Shown: piece by piece, positions 1 through 7,397 of the stretch
How the letters are laid out: each line of letters opens with the position of its first letter
Position numbering within the stretch: position 1 is the first letter of the stretch
NCBI RefSeq assembly: GCF_014266025.1
Contig: NZ_JACMYC010000004.1
Location: 62,001-126,000 of the forward strand
Length of the DNA: 64,000 nt
Reading direction: 5' to 3'
DNA from: Nocardioides deserti
GTDB lineage: Bacteria; Actinomycetota; Actinomycetes; Propionibacteriales; Nocardioidaceae
Notes under the pieces: generated by a model
Databases searched by the model: none
What the model was told of the DNA's origin: nothing
What the model saw: only the letters and a program-made list of their open reading frames with translations
Position numbers and translations under genes: made by a program

Positions 1-122
1 GGGTCGGGCTGGTGTCGCTGCGCGAGCGGGCCGCCGAGCTCGGCGGCACCACCGAGGTCACCTGCCCACCCGGCGGCGGCACCGTCGTCCGGGCCACCCT
101 GCCCGTGAGGAGCACACCGTGA
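1..122 (+). CDS. Sensor histidine kinase, C-terminal end only
   Basis: Partial gene; its start lies before the window. The visible 39 residues read GLVSLRERAAELGG followed by a Gly-rich turn and a final beta strand. This is the usual C-terminal end of the ATPase domain in NarX/DegS-type (HisKA_3) sensor kinases, where 'GL..L.ERA..LGG' surrounds the last ATP-lid helix. The stop codon overlaps the start of the next gene, a NarL-type response regulator, as GTGA, so the two are translationally coupled partners. The signal sensed cannot be told because the sensor part is missing. Confidence 0.8.
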   Translation, partial: VGLVSLRERAAELGGTTEVTCPPGGGTVVRATLPVRSTP

Positions 123-796
123 GCGGTCCCAGCGCGTCGCCGGCCATCCGGGTCGTGGTCGTCGACGACCACCAGATCGTGCGCGACGGGTTGGTCGCGC
201 TGCTCGACGCCCTTGACGGCATCGAGGTGGTCGGCTCGGCCGCCGACGGCCGCGAGGCCCTGCACGTGGTGGGCGAGACGACCCCGGACGTGGTCGTCAT
301 GGACATCCAGATGCCCGAGCTCGATGGGATCGAGGCGACCCGGTTCCTCACCGGGCGGCAGGCCGGCACCCGCGTGGTGATGCTGACGATGAACGAGGAC
401 GACGAGACCGTCCTGGCCGCCATGCGTGCCGGCGCGAGCGGCTACCTGCTCAAGGGGTCGGGCGCCGAGGAGGTGCACAACGCGGTGCGCGCCGCGGCCG
501 CCGGCGGGATGGTCTTCGGCGCGAGCCTGGCCGGTCGCGTGGCGTCGTACTTCGCCGGCGTCGCCGCTCCGGCCGCCCGCGCCGGCGACGACCCGTTCCC
601 CGACCTCACCGACCGCGAGCGGAGCGTGCTCGAGATGCTCGCGGCCGGCCGGTCCAACGACGCCATCGCCGCCGAGCTCTACGTCTCCGGCAAGACCGTG
701 CGCAACACCGTCTCGACCATCTACGCCAAGCTCCACGCCGCCGGGCGCGCCGAGGCGATCGTCAAGGCGCGGGAGGCCGGTTACGGCCGCGGCTGA
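119..796 (+). CDS. NarL/LuxR-type response regulator
   Basis: Cytoplasmic DNA-binding response regulator of 225 residues, normal length for the family. The receiver domain (about residues 10-130) has the acidic pair D16-D17, phospho-acceptor D62 in VVVMDIQMPELDG, switch threonine T90 and lysine K112. A LuxR-type helix-turn-helix follows at about 155-220, beginning with LTDRERSVLEMLAAG. Phosphorylation by the kinase whose end precedes it should promote dimerisation and promoter binding. The GTG start overlaps the kinase stop by four bases. The target genes are not evident. The 207-bp downstream gap contains a widely spaced inverted repeat. Confidence 0.93.
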   Translation: MSGPSASPAIRVVVVDDHQIVRDGLVALLDALDGIEVVGSAADGREALHVVGETTPDVVVMDIQMPELDGIEATRFLTGRQAGTRVVMLTMNEDDETVLAAMRAGASGYLLKGSGAEEVHNAVRAAAAGGMVFGASLAGRVASYFAGVAAPAARAGDDPFPDLTDRERSVLEMLAAGRSNDAIAAELYVSGKTVRNTVSTIYAKLHAAGRAEAIVKAREAGYGRG

Positions 797-834
797 ACCG
801 GCGTTCGTGGCGTGCGGCGACGTCAACAGCTCAG

Positions 835-891
835 CAATTGCGCGGAAATGTCGCTATTCCGGCCGGGAGAGGCGCTGGAACCGCGCAATTG
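835..891. repeat. 11-bp inverted repeat with 35-bp spacer
   Basis: The arm CAATTGCGCGG at 835-845 is repeated perfectly inverted as CCGCGCAATTG at 881-891. The arms are unusually AT-containing for this genome. They lie in the 207-bp gap between the response regulator and chdC. The spacing suits a pair of protein-binding half-sites or a long-stem RNA. Confidence 0.6.
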
Positions 892-990
892 AACGATCGT
901 TGACGCCCGACCCGCGCGCCCTCGCCCGGCCCGGGTCACGGGGTGAGCAGGCCGACAGCGACCGGCGGCTGGCCCGGGCGGGCGTCGCGG

Positions 991-996
991 CACAAT
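991..996 (+). promoter_or_regulatory. Probable -10 element of chdC
   Basis: CACAAT lies seven bases before the ATG at 1004. This matches the leaderless promoter arrangement seen many times in this window and favours 1004 over the in-frame ATG at 995, which would overlap the element. Confidence 0.55.
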
Positions 997-1003
997 GGGC
1001 GCC

Positions 1004-1747
1004 ATGACCGAGTCCACCCCTGAGACCGCCCCTGAGACCAAGTCGAACGCCGCCCGGGTCCGCGAGATCAACGACTCCATCCGCTACACCATGTGGTCGG
1101 TCTTCCGGCTTCGCGACGTGCTCGGCCCGGTCGACGGCGGGGCGGACCGCGCGGCCGAGGGCGCCGAGGTCGAGCGGCTCTTCGCCGAGCTCGCGGAGGC
1201 CGACGTGGTCGTGCGTGGGGTGTACGACGTGAGCGGCCTGCGCGCGGACGCCGACGTCATGGTCTGGTGGCACGCGGTCGACTCGCAGCAGCTCCAGGCG
1301 GCGTACCACCGCTTCCGTCGCACCGCCTTCGGCTCCCGCCTCGAGCCGGTGTGGAGCCAGATGGCGCTGCACCGCCCCGCGGAGTTCAACAAGAGCCACG
1401 TGCCGGCTTTCCTCAACGACGAGGAGCCCAAGCAGCACGTCTGCGTCTACCCGTTCGTGCGGTCCTACGAGTGGTATCTCCTCGACGACGGCGAGCGCCG
1501 CCGCATGCTCGCCGAGCACGGCAAGATGGCGCGCGACTACGTCGACGTGCGGGCCAACACCGTCGCGAGCTTCGCGCTCGGCGACTACGAGTGGATGCTT
1601 GCGTTCGAGGCCGACGAGCTCCACCGCATCGTGGACCTGATGCGGCACCTGCGCGCCTCCGACGCCCGCCGCCACGTGCGCGAGGAGGTGCCGTTCTACA
1701 CCGGCGCCCTGGTGCCGGTCGCCGAGCTGGTCCAGCGCCTGCCCTGA
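1004..1747 (+). CDS. chdC: Coproheme decarboxylase (HemQ/ChdC)
   Basis: Catalyses the last step of the coproporphyrin-dependent haem pathway of Gram-positive bacteria: two oxidative decarboxylations that turn coproheme III into haem b, using hydrogen peroxide. The 247-residue protein has the chlorite-dismutase-like ferredoxin fold. It shows the actinobacterial hallmarks [12 protein letters not shown], containing the catalytic tyrosine, and EHGKMARDY, whose histidine is the expected proximal haem ligand. The length fits the monofunctional actinobacterial form. The start at 1004 is chosen because a -10 element ends seven bases earlier, implying a leaderless mRNA. No other haem gene is adjacent. 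Confidence 0.93.
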   Translation: MTESTPETAPETKSNAARVREINDSIRYTMWSVFRLRDVLGPVDGGADRAAEGAEVERLFAELAEADVVVRGVYDVSGLRADADVMVWWHAVDSQQLQAAYHRFRRTAFGSRLEPVWSQMALHRPAEFNKSHVPAFLNDEEPKQHVCVYPFVRSYEWYLLDDGERRRMLAEHGKMARDYVDVRANTVASFALGDYEWMLAFEADELHRIVDLMRHLRASDARRHVREEVPFYTGALVPVAELVQRLP

Positions 1748-1809
1748 CCCGGTCCGGACCAGGCTCGACCACGCGGGAACCGCTCCTGCGCACCCGGCGT
1801 CGGAGCGGC

Positions 1810-2454
1810 ATGAGGACCACGCTCGCGCTGCTGCTGACCCCGCCCCTGCTCGCCATGGCCGCCTGCGGCTCCGACGACGCGCCGACCACCGCGGCGGACC
1901 CGGCTGCCACGACCCCGGCCGCCGCCTCCACGCCTCGCCCCGAGGCCGTCCCCGCGGCCGACGGGCGGGTGCGGACCGTCGACCTGGCCACCGTCATGGA
2001 CACCGGCGAGGGCGCACCGGAGCTGTGCCTGGGCCCGGTCGCGGAGTCGTGGCCCCCGCAGTGCGGCGGCCCGGCGCTGGTCGACTGGGACTGGGGCGCG
2101 ATGCAGGGCGTCTTCGAGCGCTCCGGGAAGACGCGGTGGGGGATGTTCGCCGTCGGCGGCACCTGGGACGGCACCGCGCTCACCGTCACCGACGCCGTGC
2201 CGGCCGCCCTCTACGACGCCGCGGTGGCCGAGTCCGAGCCGCCGCTGCCCGCGCCGGCGCGAGCCCTGTCCGAGGAGGAGCTGGCGGCGGTCCAGGCCGA
2301 CGTCCAGGACCTCCCCGGGGCTCAGGGTGCGTACGTCGGCGACGGCCGCGTCAGCGTCGACGTGACGTACGACGACGGCTCGCTGCAGGCCTGGGCCGAC
2401 GAGGCCCACGGCGCCGGCGTGGTGGTCGTCCGCTCGCTGCTCGTCGACGCCTGA
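1810..2454 (+). CDS. Putative lipoprotein, function unknown
   Basis: A 214-residue exported protein. The signal peptide MRTTLALLLTPPLLAMAAC ends in a lipobox-like LAMAAC, so the cysteine at about residue 19 is probably lipidated and the protein anchored to the outer face of the membrane. A Thr/Ala/Pro-rich linker (about residues 25-50) follows, then a compact domain with two cysteines spaced CLGPVAESWPPQC that may form a disulfide. GGAG four bases before the ATG serves as ribosome-binding site. I do not recognise the family. It sits downstream of chdC with a 62-bp gap and converges on the FAD oxidase. Confidence 0.75.
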   Translation: MRTTLALLLTPPLLAMAACGSDDAPTTAADPAATTPAAASTPRPEAVPAADGRVRTVDLATVMDTGEGAPELCLGPVAESWPPQCGGPALVDWDWGAMQGVFERSGKTRWGMFAVGGTWDGTALTVTDAVPAALYDAAVAESEPPLPAPARALSEEELAAVQADVQDLPGAQGAYVGDGRVSVDVTYDDGSLQAWADEAHGAGVVVVRSLLVDA

Positions 2455-2463
2455 CTCGTCGCG

Positions 2464-2513
2464 GCCTCGTGCTGCCCAGCGTGCGCCGGAGCGCTCGCTG
2501 GGCAGCACGAGGC
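2464..2513. terminator. Bidirectional terminator-like hairpin
   Basis: Perfect 18-bp inverted repeat: the arm at 2464-2481 (GCCTCGTGCTGCCCAGCG) pairs with 2496-2513 around a 14-base loop. It lies between two convergent stop codons (2454 and 2531) and has no T tract, as is common for high-GC actinobacterial terminators. Confidence 0.8.
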
Positions 2514-2530
2514 GGGTGAGGAGGGCTGGG

Positions 2531-4312
2531 TCAGACCTCGTGGTTGGCGCGGAACACCCCGCTCGGGTCGACCGCGGCGCGCACCGCTCGGAGGCGGTCG
2601 CGGACGCCGGGCTCGTACGCCGTGGCGGTGTCCGCGACCCGCTGCTCGGCGAAGTTGAGCACCGTCCGGTCGCTGCACCACGGGCCCATCGCGGCGACGA
2701 CCGACCGGGCGGCGACGTATCCTGCCTCGGCCGCCGCCGGGGTCGGCGCCATCGCGAGGCAGAGCAGGGCGTACTCGCCCGGCAGGGACGCCAGCGCCCC
2801 GCCGCCCGGGGCCGGCCGGCCGAGCGCGCCGCCGAGGTGGCGGAGCTCGGCGAACAGCAGACCGGTCCGCGTGCCCGGCCCGACCGCCGCGAGCAGCGCG
2901 TCGACGGCGACGTCCGGCAGGGTGTCGAGCACGGCGTGCTCGGAGACCGCCGGGGTCGGCCCGGGCGGGTCCATGTGCACGCCGAGCAGGGCCGGCGCCG
3001 GGATCCGGCCGAAGGTGTCCAGCTCCGGCGCTAGCGCCCGCAGCGGGGCCAGCAGCTCCGCGGCGCGGTCGTCGTCCTCGAGCACCGCGCCGTCGACGAC
3101 GACCAGGTCGCGCCCCGAGAGGAACGGCGGCAGCTCCGGCAGCGGCGGGAAGCTCATCACCCGCAGCGAGGTCGTCACCGACTCCGGGACCGAGCGGGTC
3201 CAGTCGACCCAGGCGCGGACCACCTCGGGCGCGCGCTCCCGGTCCCACAGCAGCATGCCGGCGAACACGTCCGGCTGCTCGAGCAGGGACAGCTCGATCG
3301 CGACGACCGCGCCGAGGTTGCCGCCGCCGCCGCGGACCGCCCAGAACAGCTCGGCGTGCTCGTCCGCGCTGGCCCGCACCAGCGAGCCGTCTGCGACGAC
3401 GACCTCGACGCCGGTGATGCTGCTCGCGGCGAGCCCGTGCTGCCGGCCGTAGAACGACAGCCCGCCGCCGAGGGCATAGCCCGCCACCGCCACGTCGCCC
3501 GCGCTGCCGTGGAGCGCGGCCAGCCCGTGCTCGGCCGCGGCCGCGGCGACGTCCTGCCAGAGGGTGCCGCCGACCACGCGGGCGGTGCGGGCGGCCGGGT
3601 CGACGGTGACGCCGGTGAGCTCGGAGAGCCGGAGGACGACGGTGTCGCCCAGGGACGTCTCGGCCAGGGCGGCCGCCCCGTGGCCGGTGCTCTGCGGCGC
3701 GACGCGCAGGCCCGCGGCGACGGCCGCGGTCACGGCCGCGCGGACCTCGGCGACCGAGCGCGGCACGGCGACCGCGGCCGGACGCTGCTGGGCGGCGAGG
3801 TTCCAGGGCGTCCGGGCTGCGTCGTACCCGGGGTCGCCGGGCAGGTGCAGCTCGCAGCCGGAGGCACCGAGGTGCGCCCGCAGGATCGCTGCCGGGTCGG
3901 TGTGGAGCGGGGTGGTGAGGGACATCGGTGTTCCTTGCTCGTCGGTGGGTTCGTCAGTGGTGGGTGTCCCGAGAGGGCGAGTGGTGGCGTCGAGGGCGAC
4001 GACCATTCCCGGGAGGTCGGGCGCGTGGACCGCGCGGACCTCCACGTACGGCGCGGCGCCGGTCGCCTCGAGGCGCTCGAGGAGCACGTCGAGGACGCCG
4101 CCGACGGCGGCGGGCTCCGCGGTGCGGACGATCACGCTCACCAGGTCGGCGGGGGTGCGGCCGGCGGCGGCGAGCTCGGCCTCGAGCCGGGCGGTTGCCA
4201 GCGCGAGCTGGGCGGCCGGGTCCTCGGCATGCAGGAGACGGCCGACGTCGTCGACCGGGGTGGCGGTGTGCCGGGTGCCGGCCGAGCGGGTGCTGGTGGT
4301 GCGCGTCGTCAT
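2531..4312 (-). CDS. FAD-linked oxidase with RidA-like N-terminal part
   Basis: Flavin oxidoreductase of the berberine-bridge/PCMH type, 593 residues. From about residue 130 it has the FAD-binding domain (STGHG with the probable covalent histidine, ALGGGLSFYGRQHGLAA, GGGGNLGAVV) and a C-terminal BBE-like end (NFAEQ...DPSGVFRANHEV). The position of the second, cysteinyl FAD link is Ala/Asp, suggesting single covalent attachment. The first 125 residues are an extra region resembling the C-terminal two thirds of RidA/YjgF proteins (Q-rich helix, LEAELAAAGRTPADLVSVIV, LPGMVVALDA). No stop codon separates the two parts. An internal ATG at 3925 has its own strong ribosome-binding site and would give a normal 464-residue oxidase. 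The ATG at 4312 is preferred over GTG 4321 because GGGAG lies ten bases upstream. Substrate unknown. Confidence 0.85.
   Translation of the reverse strand: MTTRTTSTRSAGTRHTATPVDDVGRLLHAEDPAAQLALATARLEAELAAAGRTPADLVSVIVRTAEPAAVGGVLDVLLERLEATGAAPYVEVRAVHAPDLPGMVVALDATTRPLGTPTTDEPTDEQGTPMSLTTPLHTDPAAILRAHLGASGCELHLPGDPGYDAARTPWNLAAQQRPAAVAVPRSVAEVRAAVTAAVAAGLRVAPQSTGHGAAALAETSLGDTVVLRLSELTGVTVDPAARTARVVGGTLWQDVAAAAAEHGLAALHGSAGDVAVAGYALGGGLSFYGRQHGLAASSITGVEVVVADGSLVRASADEHAELFWAVRGGGGNLGAVVAIELSLLEQPDVFAGMLLWDRERAPEVVRAWVDWTRSVPESVTTSLRVMSFPPLPELPPFLSGRDLVVVDGAVLEDDDRAAELLAPLRALAPELDTFGRIPAPALLGVHMDPPGPTPAVSEHAVLDTLPDVAVDALLAAVGPGTRTGLLFAELRHLGGALGRPAPGGGALASLPGEYALLCLAMAPTPAAAEAGYVAARSVVAAMGPWCSDRTVLNFAEQRVADTATAYEPGVRDRLRAVRAAVDPSGVFRANHEV
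3923..3936 (-). promoter_or_regulatory. Internal ribosome-binding site and start
   Basis: On the minus strand AAGGAA (3936-3931) precedes an in-frame ATG (3925-3923) by five bases, exactly where the RidA-like part ends and the FAD oxidase begins. This suggests that a separate oxidase polypeptide can be made from the same frame. Confidence 0.55.
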
Positions 4313-4385
4313 GGGCACCACGCTCCCGCCGGAGCAGGTGCCCGGACCATCCCGATCCGGTGGGGACTTCCGCGCCCGCGTCCCT

Positions 4386-4413
4386 GGTGGTCTCGACCAC
4401 CCACAAATGTGGG
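4386..4413. promoter_or_regulatory. Two overlapping dyads, candidate operators
   Basis: GGTGGTC-TC-GACCACC (4386-4401) abuts CCCACA-AA-TGTGGG (4400-4413). Both dyads are perfect and lie in the 138-bp gap between the divergent FAD oxidase and LuxR-type regulator genes, about 25 bp upstream of the regulator's probable -10. Confidence 0.55.
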
Positions 4414-4437
4414 ATGTCGTCGGGCCGAGCCGGCGCG

Positions 4438-4443
4438 CACACT
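4438..4443 (+). promoter_or_regulatory. Probable -10 element of the LuxR-type regulator
   Basis: CACACT lies seven bases before the ATG at 4451, the leaderless spacing seen at many genes here. Confidence 0.4.
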
Positions 4444-4450
4444 CTCAGGC

Positions 4451-5584
4451 ATGGCCCGAGGTCTGACCGCCGAGCGCGTCCGTCAGGACGTCGAGGTCGT
4501 GTCCCGCGCGGGACTGGACCTCGACACGTTCCTCGAGGAGGCCGTCGAGTCGGTCGGGCGCGCGGTGCCCTGGGTCAGCGCGTGCCTGGGCACCCACGAC
4601 CCCGGCACCCACCTGCTCACCAGCGCCCGGAAGTACGGTGCGCTGCGGACGATGAACTCCCACGACCACGAGTTCGGGCTCATCGAGTACGGCACGGTCG
4701 AGCCGACCGCGTTCACCGTGCTCGCCGGATCGGCCACCACCGCCGCGGGTGTCCACCAGGTCACCGGCGGCGACGTCGAGCGGTCGGGGCGGATGAGCCG
4801 CTTCATGCGGCCGCTCTTCGGGTTCAGCGACGAGGTCCGCGTCGTCTTCCGCGACGCGCGCGACGTGTGGGGGTGCATGGCGCTCTTCCGCGGGGACGGC
4901 GACCGGCCGTTCGGCGAGGAGGACGTCGACTTCCTCGCCACCATCTCGGGCTCGTTCGCCCGCGGGGTCCGCACCGGCCTGCTGGCCCGGATGGCGGGGC
5001 CCGAGGTTCCGGTCGCCCCGATCGGCCCGGCGGTGCTGATCGTCGGCCCCGACGACTCCGTGCAGCAGATGAGCGTCGGCGCGGAGCAGCGCGTGGCCGA
5101 CCTCATCGCCAGCTCACCGAGCGCCAGCGACCCGCTCACGCCGGTCTCTGCGCTGGTGGGCGCGGCCCGCCGCTACGCCCGCGGCGAGATCGCCGCGCCG
5201 CCGCGGTCGCGGGTGCGCGCGGCCAGCGGGATGTGGCTGGTGCTGCACGCCTCGCCACTCACCTCGTTCGGCGACCGGGCCGGCGACGTCGTGGTCACCA
5301 TCGAGGAGGCACGCCCCCCGGAGATCGTGGCGCTCGTCGTGGCGGCGTTCGGGTTGACCCAGCGCGAGCGGGACGTCACCCAGCTGGTGCTGCAGGGTGT
5401 CGACACCAAGGAGATCGCGGCGACGCTGCACGTGTCGACGTACACCGTCCAGGACCACCTGAAGTCGGTCTTCGACAAGGCCGACGTGCGGTCGCGGCGC
5501 GAGCTGATCGCGCGGATCTACTTCGACCAGTACGTCCCGCGGATGGGCTCCGAGCTCGGGCCGTCGGGGTGGTTCAGCAGCTGA
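4451..5584 (+). CDS. GAF-like / LuxR helix-turn-helix regulator
   Basis: A 377-residue transcription regulator. Residues about 15-185 look like a GAF-type sensory domain, containing VFRDARDVWGCMALFRG and FGEEDVDFLATIS. The C-terminal part carries a LuxR-type helix-turn-helix (FGLTQRERDVTQLVLQG, then VSTYTVQDHLKSVFDKADV) at about 300-360. There is no receiver aspartate motif, so it is not a classical response regulator and probably binds a ligand. It is divergent from the FAD oxidase across a 138-bp region with two dyads, so control of that oxidase is the natural guess. It converges on msrB. Confidence 0.85.
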   Translation: MARGLTAERVRQDVEVVSRAGLDLDTFLEEAVESVGRAVPWVSACLGTHDPGTHLLTSARKYGALRTMNSHDHEFGLIEYGTVEPTAFTVLAGSATTAAGVHQVTGGDVERSGRMSRFMRPLFGFSDEVRVVFRDARDVWGCMALFRGDGDRPFGEEDVDFLATISGSFARGVRTGLLARMAGPEVPVAPIGPAVLIVGPDDSVQQMSVGAEQRVADLIASSPSASDPLTPVSALVGAARRYARGEIAAPPRSRVRAASGMWLVLHASPLTSFGDRAGDVVVTIEEARPPEIVALVVAAFGLTQRERDVTQLVLQGVDTKEIAATLHVSTYTVQDHLKSVFDKADVRSRRELIARIYFDQYVPRMGSELGPSGWFSS

Positions 5585-5586
5585 CC

Positions 5587-5671
5587 GGGGTCACTTCTCA
5601 GGGGAGTCCTGCACTTCCCAGGGGAGATCTGCCCCGATATGTGCAGGAGTCACCGGTTAACCGGTGACCCC
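5587..5671. repeat. Composite repeat: 20-bp tandem units plus palindrome
   Basis: Located between the convergent regulator and msrB genes. Outer inverted arms are GGGGTCAC (5587-5594) and GTGACCCC (5664-5671). Inside are two adjacent 20-bp direct units at 5592-5611 and 5612-5631 (17 of 20 identical, CACTTCyCAGGGGAG core) and a perfect 20-bp palindrome GTCACCGGTTAACCGGTGAC at 5649-5668. AGTCCTGCAC (5606-5615) also pairs with GTGCAGGAGT (5641-5650) at 9 of 10 positions. It may act as a terminator but is more elaborate than one needs. Confidence 0.7.
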
Positions 5672-5695
5672 TACGACCGGCCCGCGCAGCCGCGC

Positions 5696-6112
5696 TCAGG
5701 CCTGCTCGGCAGTCTGCTGGACCGGCTCGAGGGTGAGGCTGAGCGAGTTGATGCAGTACCGGTCGCCGGTGGGGGTGCCGTAGCCGTCGGGGAAGACGTG
5801 GCCCAGGTGGGAGCCGCAGGAGGCGCAGCGGACCTCGACCCGCTTCATGCCGTGGGAGGTGTCCTCGATGTACTCGATCGTGTCCGTCATCGGCTGGTAG
5901 AACGACGGCCAGCCGCAGCCGGAGTGGAACTTGGTGTCGGACTCGAAGAGCGCGGCTTGGCAGGCGCGGCAGCGGTAGACGCCGGTGGTCTCGGTGTCGT
6001 TGTACTCACCGGTGAAGGCGCGCTCGGTGCCCGCCTGGCGCAGCACGGCGTACTCCTCGGGGGACAGCTGCTCGCGCCACTCCGCGTCGGACTTCTCGAC
6101 CTGGTAACCCAT
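5696..6112 (-). CDS. msrB: Peptide-methionine (R)-S-oxide reductase MsrB
   Basis: Repairs oxidised proteins by reducing the R form of methionine sulfoxide with thioredoxin as electron donor. The 138-residue protein is full length. It has two zinc-binding pairs, C48-x2-C51 and C96-x2-C99, the substrate-pocket motif GCGWPSF (residues 65-71), and the catalytic cysteine C120 in RYCINS. The start at 6112 is chosen because TACGCT (minus strand, 6124-6119) lies six bases before this ATG, a leaderless arrangement. It converges on the LuxR-type regulator and is divergent from the desaturase reductase. Confidence 0.96.
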   Translation of the reverse strand: MGYQVEKSDAEWREQLSPEEYAVLRQAGTERAFTGEYNDTETTGVYRCRACQAALFESDTKFHSGCGWPSFYQPMTDTIEYIEDTSHGMKRVEVRCASCGSHLGHVFPDGYGTPTGDRYCINSLSLTLEPVQQTAEQA

Positions 6113-6118
6113 GTCTCC

Positions 6119-6124
6119 AGCGTA
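6119..6124 (-). promoter_or_regulatory. Probable -10 element of msrB
   Basis: TACGCT on the minus strand, six bases before the msrB ATG. Confidence 0.55.
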
Positions 6125-6230
6125 CGGCGGGGGACCAGCGCGGCTCGGTCGTGGACGACCGGTTGACCGGTCTAGAGGACATGTGTTCACTGGGGCGTGC
6201 GACCGACGTCACGTGGGTATGGGGGGCGGC

Positions 6231-7331
6231 ATGGCAGGGACGATCCCGTGGGAGCGGGTCCGCAAGGCGGGCCACACGCTCACGACACCGCTCGACCCGG
6301 ACGACTACCTCCGGTTCCTCAACCCCTTGTGGACGGCGCGCGAGCTGCGCGGTCGCGTCGAGAAGGTGATCCCGGAGACCGAGGACGCCGCGACGCTGGT
6401 GATCCGTCCGGGCTGGGGCTGGCGCTACCGGCACCGCCCGGGGCAGTACGTCGGCATCGGCATCCAGGTGGACGGCAAGTTCCAGTGGCGGTCGTACTCG
6501 GTCTCCTCCGAGCCGCGGCGCAGGGGCCGGACCATCGCGATCACCGTGCGGGCGATGCCCGAGGGCAAGCTGTCGTCGCACCTGGTCAACGGACTCGAGC
6601 CCGGAACGATCCTGCGGCTGGCGCTGCCCGAGGGCGACTTCACCCTGCCGGACCCGCCGCCGCCGCGGATGCTGTTCCTCGTCGCCGGCAGCGGCGTCAC
6701 GCCGGTCATGTCGATGCTGCGCACCCTCGACCGGCGCGGCTCGCTCAGCGGCGACGAGGCGCCCGACGTGGTCATGCACTACTCCTCGCCGACCCCGGAC
6801 CGGATGATCTTCCGCGAGGAGCTCGAGGCGCTCGCCGAGAAGCACGACCGGCTGACGCTGCACCAGCTGCACACCGACACCGACGGCATGCTCGAGCTCG
6901 AGCACCCCGAGAAGGGGCTCGACGGCATCTGCCCGGACTGGCGCGAGCGCGAGACCTGGGCGTGCGGGCCGGGGCCGATGCTCGACGCGATCAGCGAGCA
7001 CTTCGAGAAGGAGGGGCTCGAGGACCAGCTCCACCTCGAGCGGTTCCAGCTCAAGCTCGGGGACCAGGGCGGCGAGGGCGGCACGATCACCTTCCGCAAC
7101 TCCGGCAAGTCCATCGAGGTCGACGGCGCCACGACGGTCCTCGAGGCCGGCGAGGAGGCCGGCGTCGGCATGCCGTACGGCTGCCGGATGGGCATCTGCC
7201 ACACCTGCACGCTCACCCTCGTCGAGGGCACGGTGCGCGACCTGCGCAGCGGCGACGAGTTCGGCCAGCCCAACGAGCCCGTGCAGACCTGCGTCACCGC
7301 CGCCGTCGGCGACTGCACGCTCGACATCTGA
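6231..7331 (+). CDS. Ferredoxin-NADP reductase-like partner of fatty acid desaturase
   Basis: A 366-residue electron-transfer flavoprotein fused to a [2Fe-2S] ferredoxin domain. Order: short N-terminal segment, FAD-binding barrel (RSYSVSSEP at about 85-93), NAD(P)-binding domain (LFLVAGSGVTPVMSML and the ACGPGPML end), then a plant-type ferredoxin domain with the cluster motif CRMGICHTC and a later cysteine in VQTCVTA. It passes electrons from NADPH to the desaturase encoded 66 bp downstream. The pair corresponds to M. tuberculosis Rv3230c-Rv3229c. ATG 6231 is preferred. An in-frame ATG at 6219 is possible, but the G-rich run between the two fits as ribosome-binding site for 6231. Confidence 0.92.
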   Translation: MAGTIPWERVRKAGHTLTTPLDPDDYLRFLNPLWTARELRGRVEKVIPETEDAATLVIRPGWGWRYRHRPGQYVGIGIQVDGKFQWRSYSVSSEPRRRGRTIAITVRAMPEGKLSSHLVNGLEPGTILRLALPEGDFTLPDPPPPRMLFLVAGSGVTPVMSMLRTLDRRGSLSGDEAPDVVMHYSSPTPDRMIFREELEALAEKHDRLTLHQLHTDTDGMLELEHPEKGLDGICPDWRERETWACGPGPMLDAISEHFEKEGLEDQLHLERFQLKLGDQGGEGGTITFRNSGKSIEVDGATTVLEAGEEAGVGMPYGCRMGICHTCTLTLVEGTVRDLRSGDEFGQPNEPVQTCVTAAVGDCTLDI

Positions 7332-7336
7332 CGCGC

Positions 7337-7364
7337 ACCACCAGCTCGACACCACCAGCTCGAC
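7337..7364 (+). repeat. Two tandem 14-bp repeats
   Basis: ACCACCAGCTCGAC occurs twice without a gap (7337-7350 and 7351-7364) in the short spacer between the reductase and desaturase genes. Probably slippage; no function seen. Confidence 0.8.
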
Positions 7365-7397
7365 ACCGGCACGACCGACACCAGCACTGGAGGCCCC

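Noticed and set aside
995..1003. ATG at 995 as the chdC start
   Set aside because: It overlaps the likely -10 element CACAAT. ATG 1004 fits the leaderless spacing.
4313..4321. GTG 4321 as the start of the FAD oxidase
   Set aside because: The GGGAG ribosome-binding site would be one base away. ATG 4312 has a workable spacing.
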